From the NCBI GenBank assembly GCA_040756055.1, contig JBFLZR010000008.1, positions 1 through 64,000 of the forward strand: 64,000 nucleotides of DNA, written 5' to 3'. The translations under genes were made by a program, and so were the position numbers. Source of the DNA: Candidatus Zixiibacteriota bacterium. GTDB taxonomy: Bacteria; Zixibacteria; MSB-5A5; GN15; FEB-12. This document shows, piece after piece, positions 8,601-17,176 of the stretch (the first letter of the stretch is position 1; the number at the start of each line of letters is the position of its first letter). Below the pieces are notes generated by a model, which did no database searches, was not told the origin of the DNA, and worked only from the letters and a program-made list of their open reading frames with translations.

Positions 8601-9512
8601 GAGATGGTTCACCGGATAGTGAATTCGAGCGGCGTGGTAACTCAGACAGTTGAGTACAGCGTTACCGGGCCAACGATCTATCGCGGCTCGGCGACGATAG
8701 CGCAGGGGGAATTCGAGTTCAGCTTTTTGCCGCCGCTGGATATCGGATATGGCGGCGAGGGGGCGAAGATTTCGGTTTATGCCCGGTTTGACGGTATTGA
8801 CGCGGCGGGAATTGCCGATTCGATCGCGGTTTCGGATACCATTGCTTCCCTTGTGGATTCAGCCGGTCCGGTCATAGAAGTCGCTTTCGTGGGGCGCAGC
8901 AATTTCGCCAGCGGGGATTACATAAGGGCCGATGATCGGATGCAGGTCACGATAACGGATTCATCCGGTATTAATCTGACCGGGGCTCTCGGGCACGGGA
9001 TTACTCTGGAGGTTGACTATCGTTCGGAGAATGTGGTAAATTTAACATCGATGTTCGAGGCGAATCAGGATGATTATACGACTGGTTCTTTGATATATCA
9101 ATTGGACGAACTTTCCTCCGGGGATCATCATTTCAAAATAAAGGCATGGGATAACGCCAATAACTCGTCGAATTATGAATTTGACGCCGAGGTGTACGCC
9201 GTTGAGGAGCTGGCCATACGGGATTTGTTGAATTACCCGAACCCTATGAGAGAATCGACGAGATTTTCATTTTACCTTACCGAAGCGGTGGAGAGGTTTT
9301 CTCTTGAGATATTCACTCTGTCGGGCCGCAGAATCAAGAGTTTTGAGAGATATTCTCTGACCCCGGGCTATTATGACGATATAGAATGGTATGGACAAGA
9401 TAATGATGGCAGTCGCGTGGCGACTGAGGTATATATATACAAGGCGACGGCTCATCCCGCCAATGGCGGCGAGAAGGTCGAGACATTTGGGAAATTAGTG
9501 GTAGTGAATTAA
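5628..9512 (+). CDS. porU: Type IX secretion sortase PorU (C25 gingipain-like protease)
   Basis: This 1,294-residue protein is the signal peptidase/sortase of T9SS. It cuts off the C-terminal signal of cargo and joins the cargo to the surface. After a signal peptide (about 17-45) come beta-rich pro-domains. A C25 caspase-like domain follows at about 570-930, with catalytic His809 in IGHGNPD and Cys844 in AASCAIGFF. Ig-like domains come next, and a C-terminal sorting-type domain begins at NYPNPM (about 1205). The His-Cys spacing matches gingipains and PorU. The next gene, 18 bp on, encodes PorV, its known outer-membrane partner. A secreted gingipain cargo is the alternative reading, but the gene pairing with porV favours PorU. 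Confidence 0.85.
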   Translation: MELYITDFLRRIVPLRAGAGFFPAIAALIFLCLSTAISFAATKSEVRTISSTSSGFHFELPIESEKLSWFVDGDSLVNGYVSVVIGLPYGASPQVSLVSTGQAIPFRSQRVAAGDLSRVVHQVVEISDPRTFRGRQLVTVRIFPLSQGNYFDRVEVRVDFTGGSVAGVAPSDDPVFDKMFRAVVVNYDEFRTWPTAPLPVAKPSAALAGPFGQDGQWLKIAVNQTGLYKITAAQLQAAGVSLTNLASSDIHLYTGGGLPLPVENEIDRPVLTEIRVDMYDGGDGEFGSSDFFLFFGEGQDRWVYSAGDAAEFVHNPYTDRNIYWLHLTSSSIGKRMAAQTAALSGEAIDTHRRYVHVEQSNYLRRYDDGHINDYYNWYWSNLEDVSLYVSTPDIVSGDTAEVRVAALTASPYVDLTVNGTPAALDYASSVECRFSTMAFYSGSNQLNLHLYPPSNAPSYLDYVEVSYTSANAPAADRLDLTLGVYDGSYQVEVLNEFSDWPEILDVTDPYNPQRVAATASGGMLRFGLEGNGVDFRRFYLTPIGAALAPLSIEAADPADLYVTDRQVDLFVVAPRVFAGALEDYVQYREEDGYSISLASVEDIMDNFAYGLYDPIAIRDFLKFAYENYPSPAPSAVLFVGDGNYDFMDYLSTGVPNFVPPCLHRLDQSASDDNYVYFGAYGILDSDTSYALDGIGFDMITARWPVKSISELSSVVDKIRSYESSSHFGIWRNNITLVADDEYSGGGVTTETIHTIQAEELADYHIPRQFNCDKVYLWDYPFVGNRKPEVNAAIVKAINDGTLIVNYIGHGNPDVWSHEAVFTRTDDLPRLSNPENLPLVFAASCAIGFFDDPEREGMAEDFLALAGRGAIGVISATRLVYSSANADFNQTVYDVLLNNDSLSICEAMYAAKLIRQYSSAVPTPVTNDRKYLFFGGPFVKLAVPRLEVEFAEVPDSLTALGLTRITGRVVDIDDSTYARDGVLSVNVYDSEREMVHRIVNSSGVVTQTVEYSVTGPTIYRGSATIAQGEFEFSFLPPLDIGYGGEGAKISVYARFDGIDAAGIADSIAVSDTIASLVDSAGPVIEVAFVGRSNFASGDYIRADDRMQVTITDSSGINLTGALGHGITLEVDYRSENVVNLTSMFEANQDDYTTGSLIYQLDELSSGDHHFKIKAWDNANNSSNYEFDAEVYAVEELAIRDLLNYPNPMRESTRFSFYLTEAVERFSLEIFTLSGRRIKSFERYSLTPGYYDDIEWYGQDNDGSRVATEVYIYKATAHPANGGEKVETFGKLVVVN

Positions 9513-9530
9513 TAAATCAGGAGAAACTGT

Positions 9531-12137
9531 ATGAAACCGTCCAAACTTCTTACCGGTTTAATCGCCCTGCTGATGGTCATGGCGATGGTTTCAGAGACGT
9601 ATGCTGACATATCGAATGCGGCCGTGCTCTATCTGCGAATAGCTCCGGGAGCCCGGGCGGCTGCCATGGGTGAGGCTTATGTGGCGATAGCCGATGACGC
9701 CACCGCGACTCACTGGAATCCGGCCGGTCTGGGATCGTATCCGTTGTCGCCGAGCTGGAAGGAGGCCGACATTCCGGCGAGCTTTCAGCCGATTACGGCA
9801 GTAGCCGCGCTCAAGACCCGCGGCGGCAACAACTATGCCGCGTACGATGTGTGGGCAATCACGGCCAAGGGTCTGGCTCGTTATGACAACAAGAAGTGGT
9901 ATGAATACGAGTTGTTCGAAACGCGCACCGATCAGACGGTCGAGAAGATAGTGGGTTCGTATTTTAATATAACCGATCAAACGCGAATCGAGGCTGTGGC
10001 CAAAAGGGTCGCGGTCGCCAACAACAAGAAAGATTATGCCTGGCTGGAGGAGTTGATCGGCAAGATAAATGCGGGCATACCTGAAAATTATGGTCTTAAG
10101 AAGTCTTTGGCGGAATCGCTCGACACGCTTCTCGCCGGCTACGATCGTTGCCTGATTAACTGGGACGCCGTTTTCGATGCCGAGAAGAAGTACAACGAGG
10201 GTATGGAAGACGGCAGCATAAGTGAAGGGGAGATGGACAAGATCACCTTCGCGATCGACAAGGCACGTACGCGGTTTATTCCCGAAGAACTGGTCATAAT
10301 GTATTCGGCGTATTTCGACGGGGAGCCTACGGCGCTGGCATCGGCGGGTGGCAACCTTCTGGTCGGTACCGACAAAGGGCTGTATTCATTCAATGGGCGT
10401 GATTGGATCAGGTTCAACGAGCAGAACGGGCTGCCATCGCTCAACATTACTGCCATTAGCGCTTCGGGGAGCGATTTCTATATCGGAACCGATAAAGGTG
10501 TTGTCAAGAGCGACGGTTTTGAAATTATGTCTCTCGGTGAAGGGGAAGGGCTTCCGGAGGGACCGGTCAGCGCGCTCTCCTTTGCGGGTAACGGGGAAAT
10601 CTGGGCGGTCGTGAAGAGCCATCTTTATCATTTCAACGGAACAAACTGGTCCGGAACTCGCGATTATACCGTTGTGCTCGATGACAGTGTGGAGAAGATT
10701 GCCAGGAAGCTTGCCCTTTATGGTTCGGACAAGGAAAAGGAGAGACTTGTTAATCTCATTCAGAGCCTGAACCGTCCGGCGGCCGATGCGACCGACAGCG
10801 CCGGGACCCCCGCCGAATTGTTACTTGAACCCGGTCAGACCATCAGGGTGCCGTTTTCGGCCGGTTTTAAGGGGCAGGTGAACGATATCTATGTTGAGCC
10901 TTCCGGCCGCGTCTGGTTTGCCACCACGTACGGCGTCATATATTACGAAAATTCTGAGTGGGTTATGCCCGGATATCGGGAATACACCGTTTCCGAGCTG
11001 GGGCAGAATCTCGCCGATATACTGTCGTCCGGCGGTTCGGTTCCGATGGATGCCGAAGGCTACAAAGCGACCGTCATGGATATCAACGATCTCGAAAGCG
11101 AGTCGCTCAGAGCGGGTAAGACAATAAGGCTGTATCGCAATCCGACGGCCGCCCCGGTCAGGAGCATATCCGCTCGCGGCGGGCACACCTATTTCGCGAC
11201 GAGTCTCGGTCTGGTTGAGTATGATGGTGTGTCGTGGAGCAAGGTGGATCTTGAGAGTCTCGACAAAGCCAGCATGGTTAAGGTTGAGACCCAGGATGAC
11301 GAGCTCTGGTTTGCCGGAAGCTCAAGGATAGTGAGTAAGGCGAATGCCCGCACGGATATTTCCGCCATGTACGTCAAGTGGTTGCCGGAACTGGCTGATG
11401 ATTTGTATTATACCTTTTTCTCGGCCGTGTCTCACAAGGAAGGGTGGGGTACATTTGGCGGCAATTTCACGCTGATTTCCTATGGTACCATAACGCGTAC
11501 CGGCGAGCAGGGACAGGACCTCGGAACATTTGACTCGTATGATATGGCCCTGACCGGTTCGTATGGAACGTCGTTGACCAAGAAGCTCAAGGGCGGAATC
11601 TCGGCCAAGTTTCTCTATTCGCGGTTGGCCGACCAGGGAGCGGGTACGGAGCAGGGCGAGGGTACGGCATCGGGATTTGCCATAGATATGGGACTGCTTT
11701 ATCACTGGTCATCCCGTCTGTCGCTGGGTCTGGCGGTTACGAACCTTGGCCCGGATATGGCCTATATCGACGCCGCCCAGTCTGACCCCCTGCCGCGCAA
11801 CTTCGCCGTTGGAGTTGCTTACAAGCTGCTGGAGTCGGACTATTACCATCTGCTGTTGACATCAGAGGTGAATAAGTCGTTGGTTGGCGTGGACGACAGT
11901 TTCCGCGAGGAGTTGAAGCAGCTGGTGCTTAACGGAGGCGCCGAATTTTTGTATGCCAACCTGCTTGCCCTGAGAGGCGGATATATCTTCGACGAGGAAG
12001 GTGATATCAAGACCGCCACGGTTGGTGTCGGTCTGGGACCGGTGGGCATATTCAAGTTCGATTTCTCGTATATTCCGAGCAACAGCGATGTGGCTCTCGC
12101 GAACACGCTGAGGGTATCGCTGGCCATACAACCATAG
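9531..12137 (+). CDS. porV: PorV-like outer-membrane barrel with inserted beta-propeller
   Basis: Residues 26-75 are a classic PorV/PorQ opening (signal peptide, then PGARAAAMGEAYVAIADD and NPAGLG). Residues about 618-868 are the rest of the barrel, including GGNFTLISYG and the closing strands. Between them lie some 530 extra residues. The inserted stretch has repeats of the two-component-propeller type (GTDKGLYSFNGRDW, GTDKGVVKS, ATTYGVIYYENSEW, ATSLGLVEYDGVSW) and a helical part at about 110-250. Ordinary PorV is about 380-400 residues, so this one is more than twice the usual length. PorV shuttles cargo from SprA to PorU. The propeller may be a surface or periplasmic docking platform. AGGAGA precedes the ATG. 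Confidence 0.8.
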   Translation: MKPSKLLTGLIALLMVMAMVSETYADISNAAVLYLRIAPGARAAAMGEAYVAIADDATATHWNPAGLGSYPLSPSWKEADIPASFQPITAVAALKTRGGNNYAAYDVWAITAKGLARYDNKKWYEYELFETRTDQTVEKIVGSYFNITDQTRIEAVAKRVAVANNKKDYAWLEELIGKINAGIPENYGLKKSLAESLDTLLAGYDRCLINWDAVFDAEKKYNEGMEDGSISEGEMDKITFAIDKARTRFIPEELVIMYSAYFDGEPTALASAGGNLLVGTDKGLYSFNGRDWIRFNEQNGLPSLNITAISASGSDFYIGTDKGVVKSDGFEIMSLGEGEGLPEGPVSALSFAGNGEIWAVVKSHLYHFNGTNWSGTRDYTVVLDDSVEKIARKLALYGSDKEKERLVNLIQSLNRPAADATDSAGTPAELLLEPGQTIRVPFSAGFKGQVNDIYVEPSGRVWFATTYGVIYYENSEWVMPGYREYTVSELGQNLADILSSGGSVPMDAEGYKATVMDINDLESESLRAGKTIRLYRNPTAAPVRSISARGGHTYFATSLGLVEYDGVSWSKVDLESLDKASMVKVETQDDELWFAGSSRIVSKANARTDISAMYVKWLPELADDLYYTFFSAVSHKEGWGTFGGNFTLISYGTITRTGEQGQDLGTFDSYDMALTGSYGTSLTKKLKGGISAKFLYSRLADQGAGTEQGEGTASGFAIDMGLLYHWSSRLSLGLAVTNLGPDMAYIDAAQSDPLPRNFAVGVAYKLLESDYYHLLLTSEVNKSLVGVDDSFREELKQLVLNGGAEFLYANLLALRGGYIFDEEGDIKTATVGVGLGPVGIFKFDFSYIPSNSDVALANTLRVSLAIQP

Positions 12138-12151
12138 GATGGGTTACGATA

Positions 12152-15100
12152 TTGACTATCGCGCGACTGAAGAAACTTGCTAGAACCACAGCGCTTTTTG
12201 TAATTCTCGCGGCGGCCGGAGTGGTCGCCGCGGAGAACGTTATTCCACTCGGGGAGAAGCGTCCTGTTGAGACGTCCGAAGGGGACAATCAGGTTCTGAG
12301 GCGTTGTCTGACTCCGCAGATTCTGGAACGGGAGAGTTCAGAACTGGTTCGTGACAATCAGTGGAGTCTTCCGAAGATGGCGCTGGCGGCGGATTTCGCC
12401 GACACTATCAACATCGTTGTTCTCCGGTACAATTTCCAGTATGAGCAGACCGATGACCCGAACACGACGGGCCTGGGACATATGGATGTTACGACGACAG
12501 TTGAAGAGTTTTATGATTCGGCGGGGCATTTTATCGACCCGCCGCCACACGATTCGATTTATTTCGATGCCCACATGAAGGCTCTGCGGACGTACTATGA
12601 GTTCGTTTCGGATGGAAAGCTGACTCTCACGTGGGACATCTATCCATCGGGCATCGACTCGGTCTGGGAATTGCCCTATCCGATGAGCCACTACGGCAAA
12701 TGTGATTTCAGCGAGGTGGTGGCGGGGCTGGAGCAGTATTTTATTGATTGCATTCAACTGGCCGATACAGTTGCCCCAGAGATTGATTTCGGTCGGTATG
12801 AATCGATATTTTTGTTTCATGCCGGCAGTGACGGACAGAATGATATCGGATTTCCGCCGACGTGTAATGATCTGTTTACCGGGTTTATTCGTTTTGGCGA
12901 TTCTTTGGCGGTCGATCACGATTCCAATTTTGTTCGCACGGCTCTTTTGATGCCTGAGACCACCAACCAGGATAATCGCGCCACGGCGATGAACGCTGTT
13001 ATCGCTCACGAGTTCGGCCACCAGCTCGGGTTGGTAGACTTGTACAGCACGAGCACTTTCATGAGCATGCTGGGTGATTTCGCGCTGATGGATAACAACG
13101 GGTTCGGCAGCGGGATTGATTTCGGGTTCGAGGTGGGGAGTGTGTTTGGAGCCATACCGCTGTATCCGATGGCATGGTCGCGTGCTTACCTGGGTTTTGT
13201 CGATGTTGTTGACTACCGTGAAAAGACGGATGTTCGGCTCGTAGCGGCAGAAATGGTGTCGGATGGCATTAAGGTGGCGCGGGTACCGATTACCGAGTAC
13301 GAGTATTATCTGCTGGAGAATCGATTGGTCGATATCGACGGCGAGCCGCCGGCCGCCAAGCAGGACACGCTAAGCTATGTGCTTCTCGGGCCGACGGACA
13401 CGACGCACGGCGAGCTGAACGGGGAATACGATTTTCTTATGCCCGGTTCGGGGGTGCTGGTATATCATGTTGATGAACGGGTGGCAGCGCTTGATTATGA
13501 TTACGACGGTGTGAATAATTTTCAGGATAATCAGCTTCAGTGGGCGCGGGATATCTATGGCAACGATGTCGATCAGTTCATTACGCTGGTGGAGGCTGAC
13601 GGTTTTGTCAATTTTGGCGGTTATTACCGGCTGGGTTATGGCAGCGAGGAGGATATGTTCCGCGACGACCGAAACCATTCTTTCACGCCCAATACGAATC
13701 CGGCTTCTATAGATAACTCCGGCAACAACACCCACATATTTATAACGGATATAACGCGAGCAACGGACTCTTCCACCGGTAGTCTTATGGATTCGGTGGT
13801 GTTTTTCGATGTCGCCACCGATATGATGTCATCGGGTTTCCCGGTTCGTGCCGGTCTGCCAGTGGCGGGAATTTCGCCGATCGCTGACGATCTTGACGGT
13901 GACGGCAATCCGGAGATAATAGCGGCGTCCGGCAATCTTCTGTCGGTGATATCGGCGGATGGTGGGCATTTTCTCGCGCAGTATACCGGTTGTGATACGT
14001 GCCCGGTTTATTTTGATATTGCCTATGCTTCGGTCAATAGTGGCGTACTCCACGCGCTGCATCTTTATGCCATAGCTGAGAATTTCATCAGCGCCGGTCC
14101 CGTTACGGGACGGTTTTCCGATGGTTCGTCCGATTACAGGCTGGTGGCGGTAGGATATCCAACGGGCGAGGGGGCCACCGGTCGAGTGGATTTGTATAGC
14201 CTGATGGACGAAGATTTCAACGGTCTGGCCGATCTCGAATCCGGTATCGATACGAGCTTTTTCAATACGATCGGTATGCCGCTGATTCTTTCGTTTGGAG
14301 ATGTTCTCTATGCGGTGACGGACAGCGGGGTAGTGTATTTCAAGGAAACATTCGAAAGCGCACCGGTAGAGTCGTTTCTCGTCAGCGACGACGAGTTGTT
14401 CGGCGCGTGCCGTGTCGGAAACGCGCTGATACTGGCCGGCGGCAGCGATGAGTCCACGAGTCTGTACTATTTCAATAGTTCCGATAGCGTATCGGTTACT
14501 ATTGACGGTCGCTATTCGCTTGGTCCGGTGGTAGGCGATCTTGATCTGGACGATACGCCCGAGATAGTGATGTGCAGCGAAGATGGCAACGTTGTTGTGG
14601 TCAAGTTTGACACAAATTCGTTGAGTACGCCGTTCTCAGTTGCGGACTTGAGAGAAACGGGTTATGAGTTCACGGCAAATCCGATTGTGGGTGACGTTGA
14701 TATGGATGGTTATCCCGATATAGTGGTTGGTGGCGTGAACGCTGTCTGCGCTTTCAATTATCAGTTGACGCTTAAGACCGATTTCCCGATTGAGATAAAT
14801 GATCGTTTCCCTATGGACCGGGTGTCATCATCGCCCGTCATTGCTGACCTTCAGGAGGGCGGTCTGGCGGAGATAGTGATGCCAACCGAGGCCGGTAATA
14901 TTTATTCGTACGGTCCGGACAGGTCATTTGGGTTCCCTCTCTCGGCCGGAGAGCATGCTTCGGGGTCGCCGGTTCTATTCACCGACTCGGTCAGCGGTCG
15001 GCTGGGGTATCTTGGCGCCGACGGGTGGTTCTATCTGTGGGATGTCGATGATGATGAGACTTCTGACATGTGGCCGATGTACGGGGCGGATCCCGAGGGG

Positions 15101-15436
15101 ACGTTCGCGTTCGATGCCGCCAAGCTCCCGGGAGTAAAACAGTACGCTACCTCGTTGCCGAAAGAGCGGTTCTACAATTATCCCAATCCCGTCGTTGATG
15201 GCAGTACGACGATACGGTATTTTCTCGGGGATGAGGCCAGCAGCGTTATGTTGACAATCTTCGATATGTCGGGGCGCGAGATAACGAAGCTGAGCGGTCC
15301 GACAACCGGCATGGTCGATAATGAACTGGTTTGGGATTGCGGCGATGTTACCCCGGGTGTTTACCGGTGCCGGATAGAGGTTGAATTCGGCGGGAACAGT
15401 GAAACGGCGTTTACGGATATCGCTATTATACGGTAG
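12152..15436 (+). CDS. Secreted M6-family metalloprotease, T9SS cargo
   Basis: This 1,094-residue protein has a signal peptide (1-29) and a zinc-protease core with HEFGH at 286-290 followed by QLGLVD, the M6 (immune inhibitor A) signature. A beta-propeller-like region about 555-990 contains FG-GAP/calcium motifs such as DLDGDGNPE, DLDLDDTPE and DVDMDGYPD. A C-terminal sorting domain starts at FYNYPNP (about 1008). It should be exported by T9SS and cleaved at the C-terminus by PorU. The start is a TTG 14 bp after porV, because an ATG at 12139 is out of frame. It is the only clear non-PorU cargo in the cluster and may be a dedicated substrate. Confidence 0.85.
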   Translation: MTIARLKKLARTTALFVILAAAGVVAAENVIPLGEKRPVETSEGDNQVLRRCLTPQILERESSELVRDNQWSLPKMALAADFADTINIVVLRYNFQYEQTDDPNTTGLGHMDVTTTVEEFYDSAGHFIDPPPHDSIYFDAHMKALRTYYEFVSDGKLTLTWDIYPSGIDSVWELPYPMSHYGKCDFSEVVAGLEQYFIDCIQLADTVAPEIDFGRYESIFLFHAGSDGQNDIGFPPTCNDLFTGFIRFGDSLAVDHDSNFVRTALLMPETTNQDNRATAMNAVIAHEFGHQLGLVDLYSTSTFMSMLGDFALMDNNGFGSGIDFGFEVGSVFGAIPLYPMAWSRAYLGFVDVVDYREKTDVRLVAAEMVSDGIKVARVPITEYEYYLLENRLVDIDGEPPAAKQDTLSYVLLGPTDTTHGELNGEYDFLMPGSGVLVYHVDERVAALDYDYDGVNNFQDNQLQWARDIYGNDVDQFITLVEADGFVNFGGYYRLGYGSEEDMFRDDRNHSFTPNTNPASIDNSGNNTHIFITDITRATDSSTGSLMDSVVFFDVATDMMSSGFPVRAGLPVAGISPIADDLDGDGNPEIIAASGNLLSVISADGGHFLAQYTGCDTCPVYFDIAYASVNSGVLHALHLYAIAENFISAGPVTGRFSDGSSDYRLVAVGYPTGEGATGRVDLYSLMDEDFNGLADLESGIDTSFFNTIGMPLILSFGDVLYAVTDSGVVYFKETFESAPVESFLVSDDELFGACRVGNALILAGGSDESTSLYYFNSSDSVSVTIDGRYSLGPVVGDLDLDDTPEIVMCSEDGNVVVVKFDTNSLSTPFSVADLRETGYEFTANPIVGDVDMDGYPDIVVGGVNAVCAFNYQLTLKTDFPIEINDRFPMDRVSSSPVIADLQEGGLAEIVMPTEAGNIYSYGPDRSFGFPLSAGEHASGSPVLFTDSVSGRLGYLGADGWFYLWDVDDDETSDMWPMYGADPEGTFAFDAAKLPGVKQYATSLPKERFYNYPNPVVDGSTTIRYFLGDEASSVMLTIFDMSGREITKLSGPTTGMVDNELVWDCGDVTPGVYRCRIEVEFGGNSETAFTDIAIIR

Positions 15437-15442
15437 GAGGGT

Positions 15443-16375
15443 ATGGTGAGGATAAAGTCGGTTTCTTTGATTATAGTGTTTGTGTTTGCCTGTATCGCGA
15501 TGAGTGTCGTATCGGGTTTTTGCGCGGTTGACCGTTCGACGGGAAGCGCTCTGTCGAATGACCTGTTGAAGGTGCGGTATAATCTTGTCAACGCGGATAT
15601 ACATGAGTCGCCGGTGTTTGAATTATCGGATGATTTCGCGGCTGAGGATCCGTCGGGGTCTAAGTCCGGATCGGGATACAAATCGCCGGCGAAGGCTTTT
15701 ATCCTTTCGCTGGCCGTTCCGGGGTTGGGACAGTACTATTATGGCAGCAAGATTAAGCCGCTGGTTTTTCTGGGGGTTGAGGTTACTTCGTGGGTGTTGT
15801 ATTTCAAGTGGAACAGTGAGGGGGATGACATAACCGCCGAGTTCGAGGCGTTCAACCGGCTTCACTGGTCATCTGAGAGCTATGGGGATTACCTGTATGA
15901 GATATATGGCGTTCGAGATGATGACAGTATACCGGCGGGAGTCTCGGCCGTGACACATCATCTGCCCGATACCTACACGCAGCAATACTACGAGATGACG
16001 GGCAAATATGACCAGTTCGCCTGGGGATGGGATGACGCTGTTTTTGGAGGCAGTAATCTGGAGACTCTTATCGCGAACGGGACGCTTCAGGAAATAATAA
16101 CCGGCGAAACCGTACCGTACTCGGCCAATAGAGTTTTTTATGAGACACGTCGCAACGACGCCAATTCAGCTTATGACAGGGCGACGCGCATGGTTTACAT
16201 GGCTCTGGCTAATCGTCTGGTAAGCGCTTTCGAAGCGTTGTTTGCCACGAAATCGCGCAATGCCGCTATTAAAGAGGATGATGAGACGTTTGGTCGACTT
16301 GACGTGAAGCCGTCGTTAAAATCGCTGAACAGCTTGAAAGACACACCTTATTTGACGTTAACGTACAGGTTTTAA
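15443..16375 (+). CDS. DUF5683 family membrane protein (copy 1)
   Basis: This 310-residue protein has an N-terminal signal-like segment (8-28) and the DUF5683 hallmark, PAKAFILSLAVPGLGQYYYG, at about 81-100. A second hydrophobic helix follows (about 104-120). A soluble middle comes next, then a shorter helix-rich part with a Tyr-Arg-Phe end typical of outer-membrane-associated proteins. DUF5683 proteins are common in the FCB group, often near envelope genes, and their role is unknown. AGGAGG overlaps the upstream stop. The ATG at 15443 or the GTG at 15446 is the start, and the GTG has better spacing. A paralogue follows 6 bp on. Confidence 0.78.
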   Translation: MVRIKSVSLIIVFVFACIAMSVVSGFCAVDRSTGSALSNDLLKVRYNLVNADIHESPVFELSDDFAAEDPSGSKSGSGYKSPAKAFILSLAVPGLGQYYYGSKIKPLVFLGVEVTSWVLYFKWNSEGDDITAEFEAFNRLHWSSESYGDYLYEIYGVRDDDSIPAGVSAVTHHLPDTYTQQYYEMTGKYDQFAWGWDDAVFGGSNLETLIANGTLQEIITGETVPYSANRVFYETRRNDANSAYDRATRMVYMALANRLVSAFEALFATKSRNAAIKEDDETFGRLDVKPSLKSLNSLKDTPYLTLTYRF

Positions 16376-16381
16376 AACAGT

Positions 16382-17173
16382 ATGCGAAGTTTGTTACTCT
16401 CCATAATAATAGCCACGCTTCTGTGCGGGCGGGTGGTGGCCGTAGAGTTTGCACCGACGCCGGTGCAGGACCAGTTTAAGACCAACCTTTCGATACTCGC
16501 GCAGTCCGACGATGATGAGTTTGGCGATCTTGACCGGGAGGGACGGGCGCATACGGATTCTTTTGAAGACGGGGTGAAGAAACCGTCGGTTCTGAAGGCG
16601 GCGGCTTTATCGGCGTTGTTGCCGGGGCTGGGTGAGTACTATGTGGGGAATAAGGGGAAGGCCAAGTATTTCTTCGCGGCCGAGGCGGCCACCTGGATAG
16701 GTTTTTTCGCGTTTCGCACCTATGGCGCGTGGAAAGAAGACGATTATGTTCGTTTCGCCTCGGAAAAGGCGAACGCATCGCTGGAAGACAAGGATGATGA
16801 ATTCAGGGACTGGGTAGGGTTTTACGAAGATATTTATCAGTTCAATACACTCGGGCGGGTATCGGACCCGGATCGGCCATATCTGGAGGACACACCCGAG
16901 AATCACTGGCTGTGGTTGAGCGAAGCCGACCAGGAGACTTACCGGGACCTTAAGAACCAGAGCCGCGACGCTTTCCGGAAGTCCGAATTCATGATCGGAG
17001 TGGCGATCGTGAGCCGGGTTGTATCAATCATAGACGCAGTTCGGGACGCCCGCAGGGCGCGCAGGAGTCTTGATGATTCTTTCGGCAACGAACAGCAACC
17101 GCGCTATCGTTTCAGTTTCGATCCGTTAAACAGTCGGCAGATGGTGAGCCTGACGGTTTACACTCCGTTTTAA
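16382..17173 (+). CDS. DUF5683-like membrane protein (copy 2)
   Basis: This 263-residue paralogue of the preceding gene repeats its plan. It has a signal-like start (1-22), an acidic linker, then LKAAALSALLPGLGEYYVG at about 62-80 in place of copy 1's PGLGQYYYG, and a hydrophobic helix after it. It also ends in a beta-type LTVYTPF, resembling copy 1's LTLTYRF. The shared block places both in DUF5683. Tandem divergence suggests they form a hetero-complex or serve different partners. The operon position inside a secretion cluster implies an envelope role, but nothing in the sequence gives the activity. Confidence 0.72.
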   Translation: MRSLLLSIIIATLLCGRVVAVEFAPTPVQDQFKTNLSILAQSDDDEFGDLDREGRAHTDSFEDGVKKPSVLKAAALSALLPGLGEYYVGNKGKAKYFFAAEAATWIGFFAFRTYGAWKEDDYVRFASEKANASLEDKDDEFRDWVGFYEDIYQFNTLGRVSDPDRPYLEDTPENHWLWLSEADQETYRDLKNQSRDAFRKSEFMIGVAIVSRVVSIIDAVRDARRARRSLDDSFGNEQQPRYRFSFDPLNSRQMVSLTVYTPF

Positions 17174-17176
17174 TCG

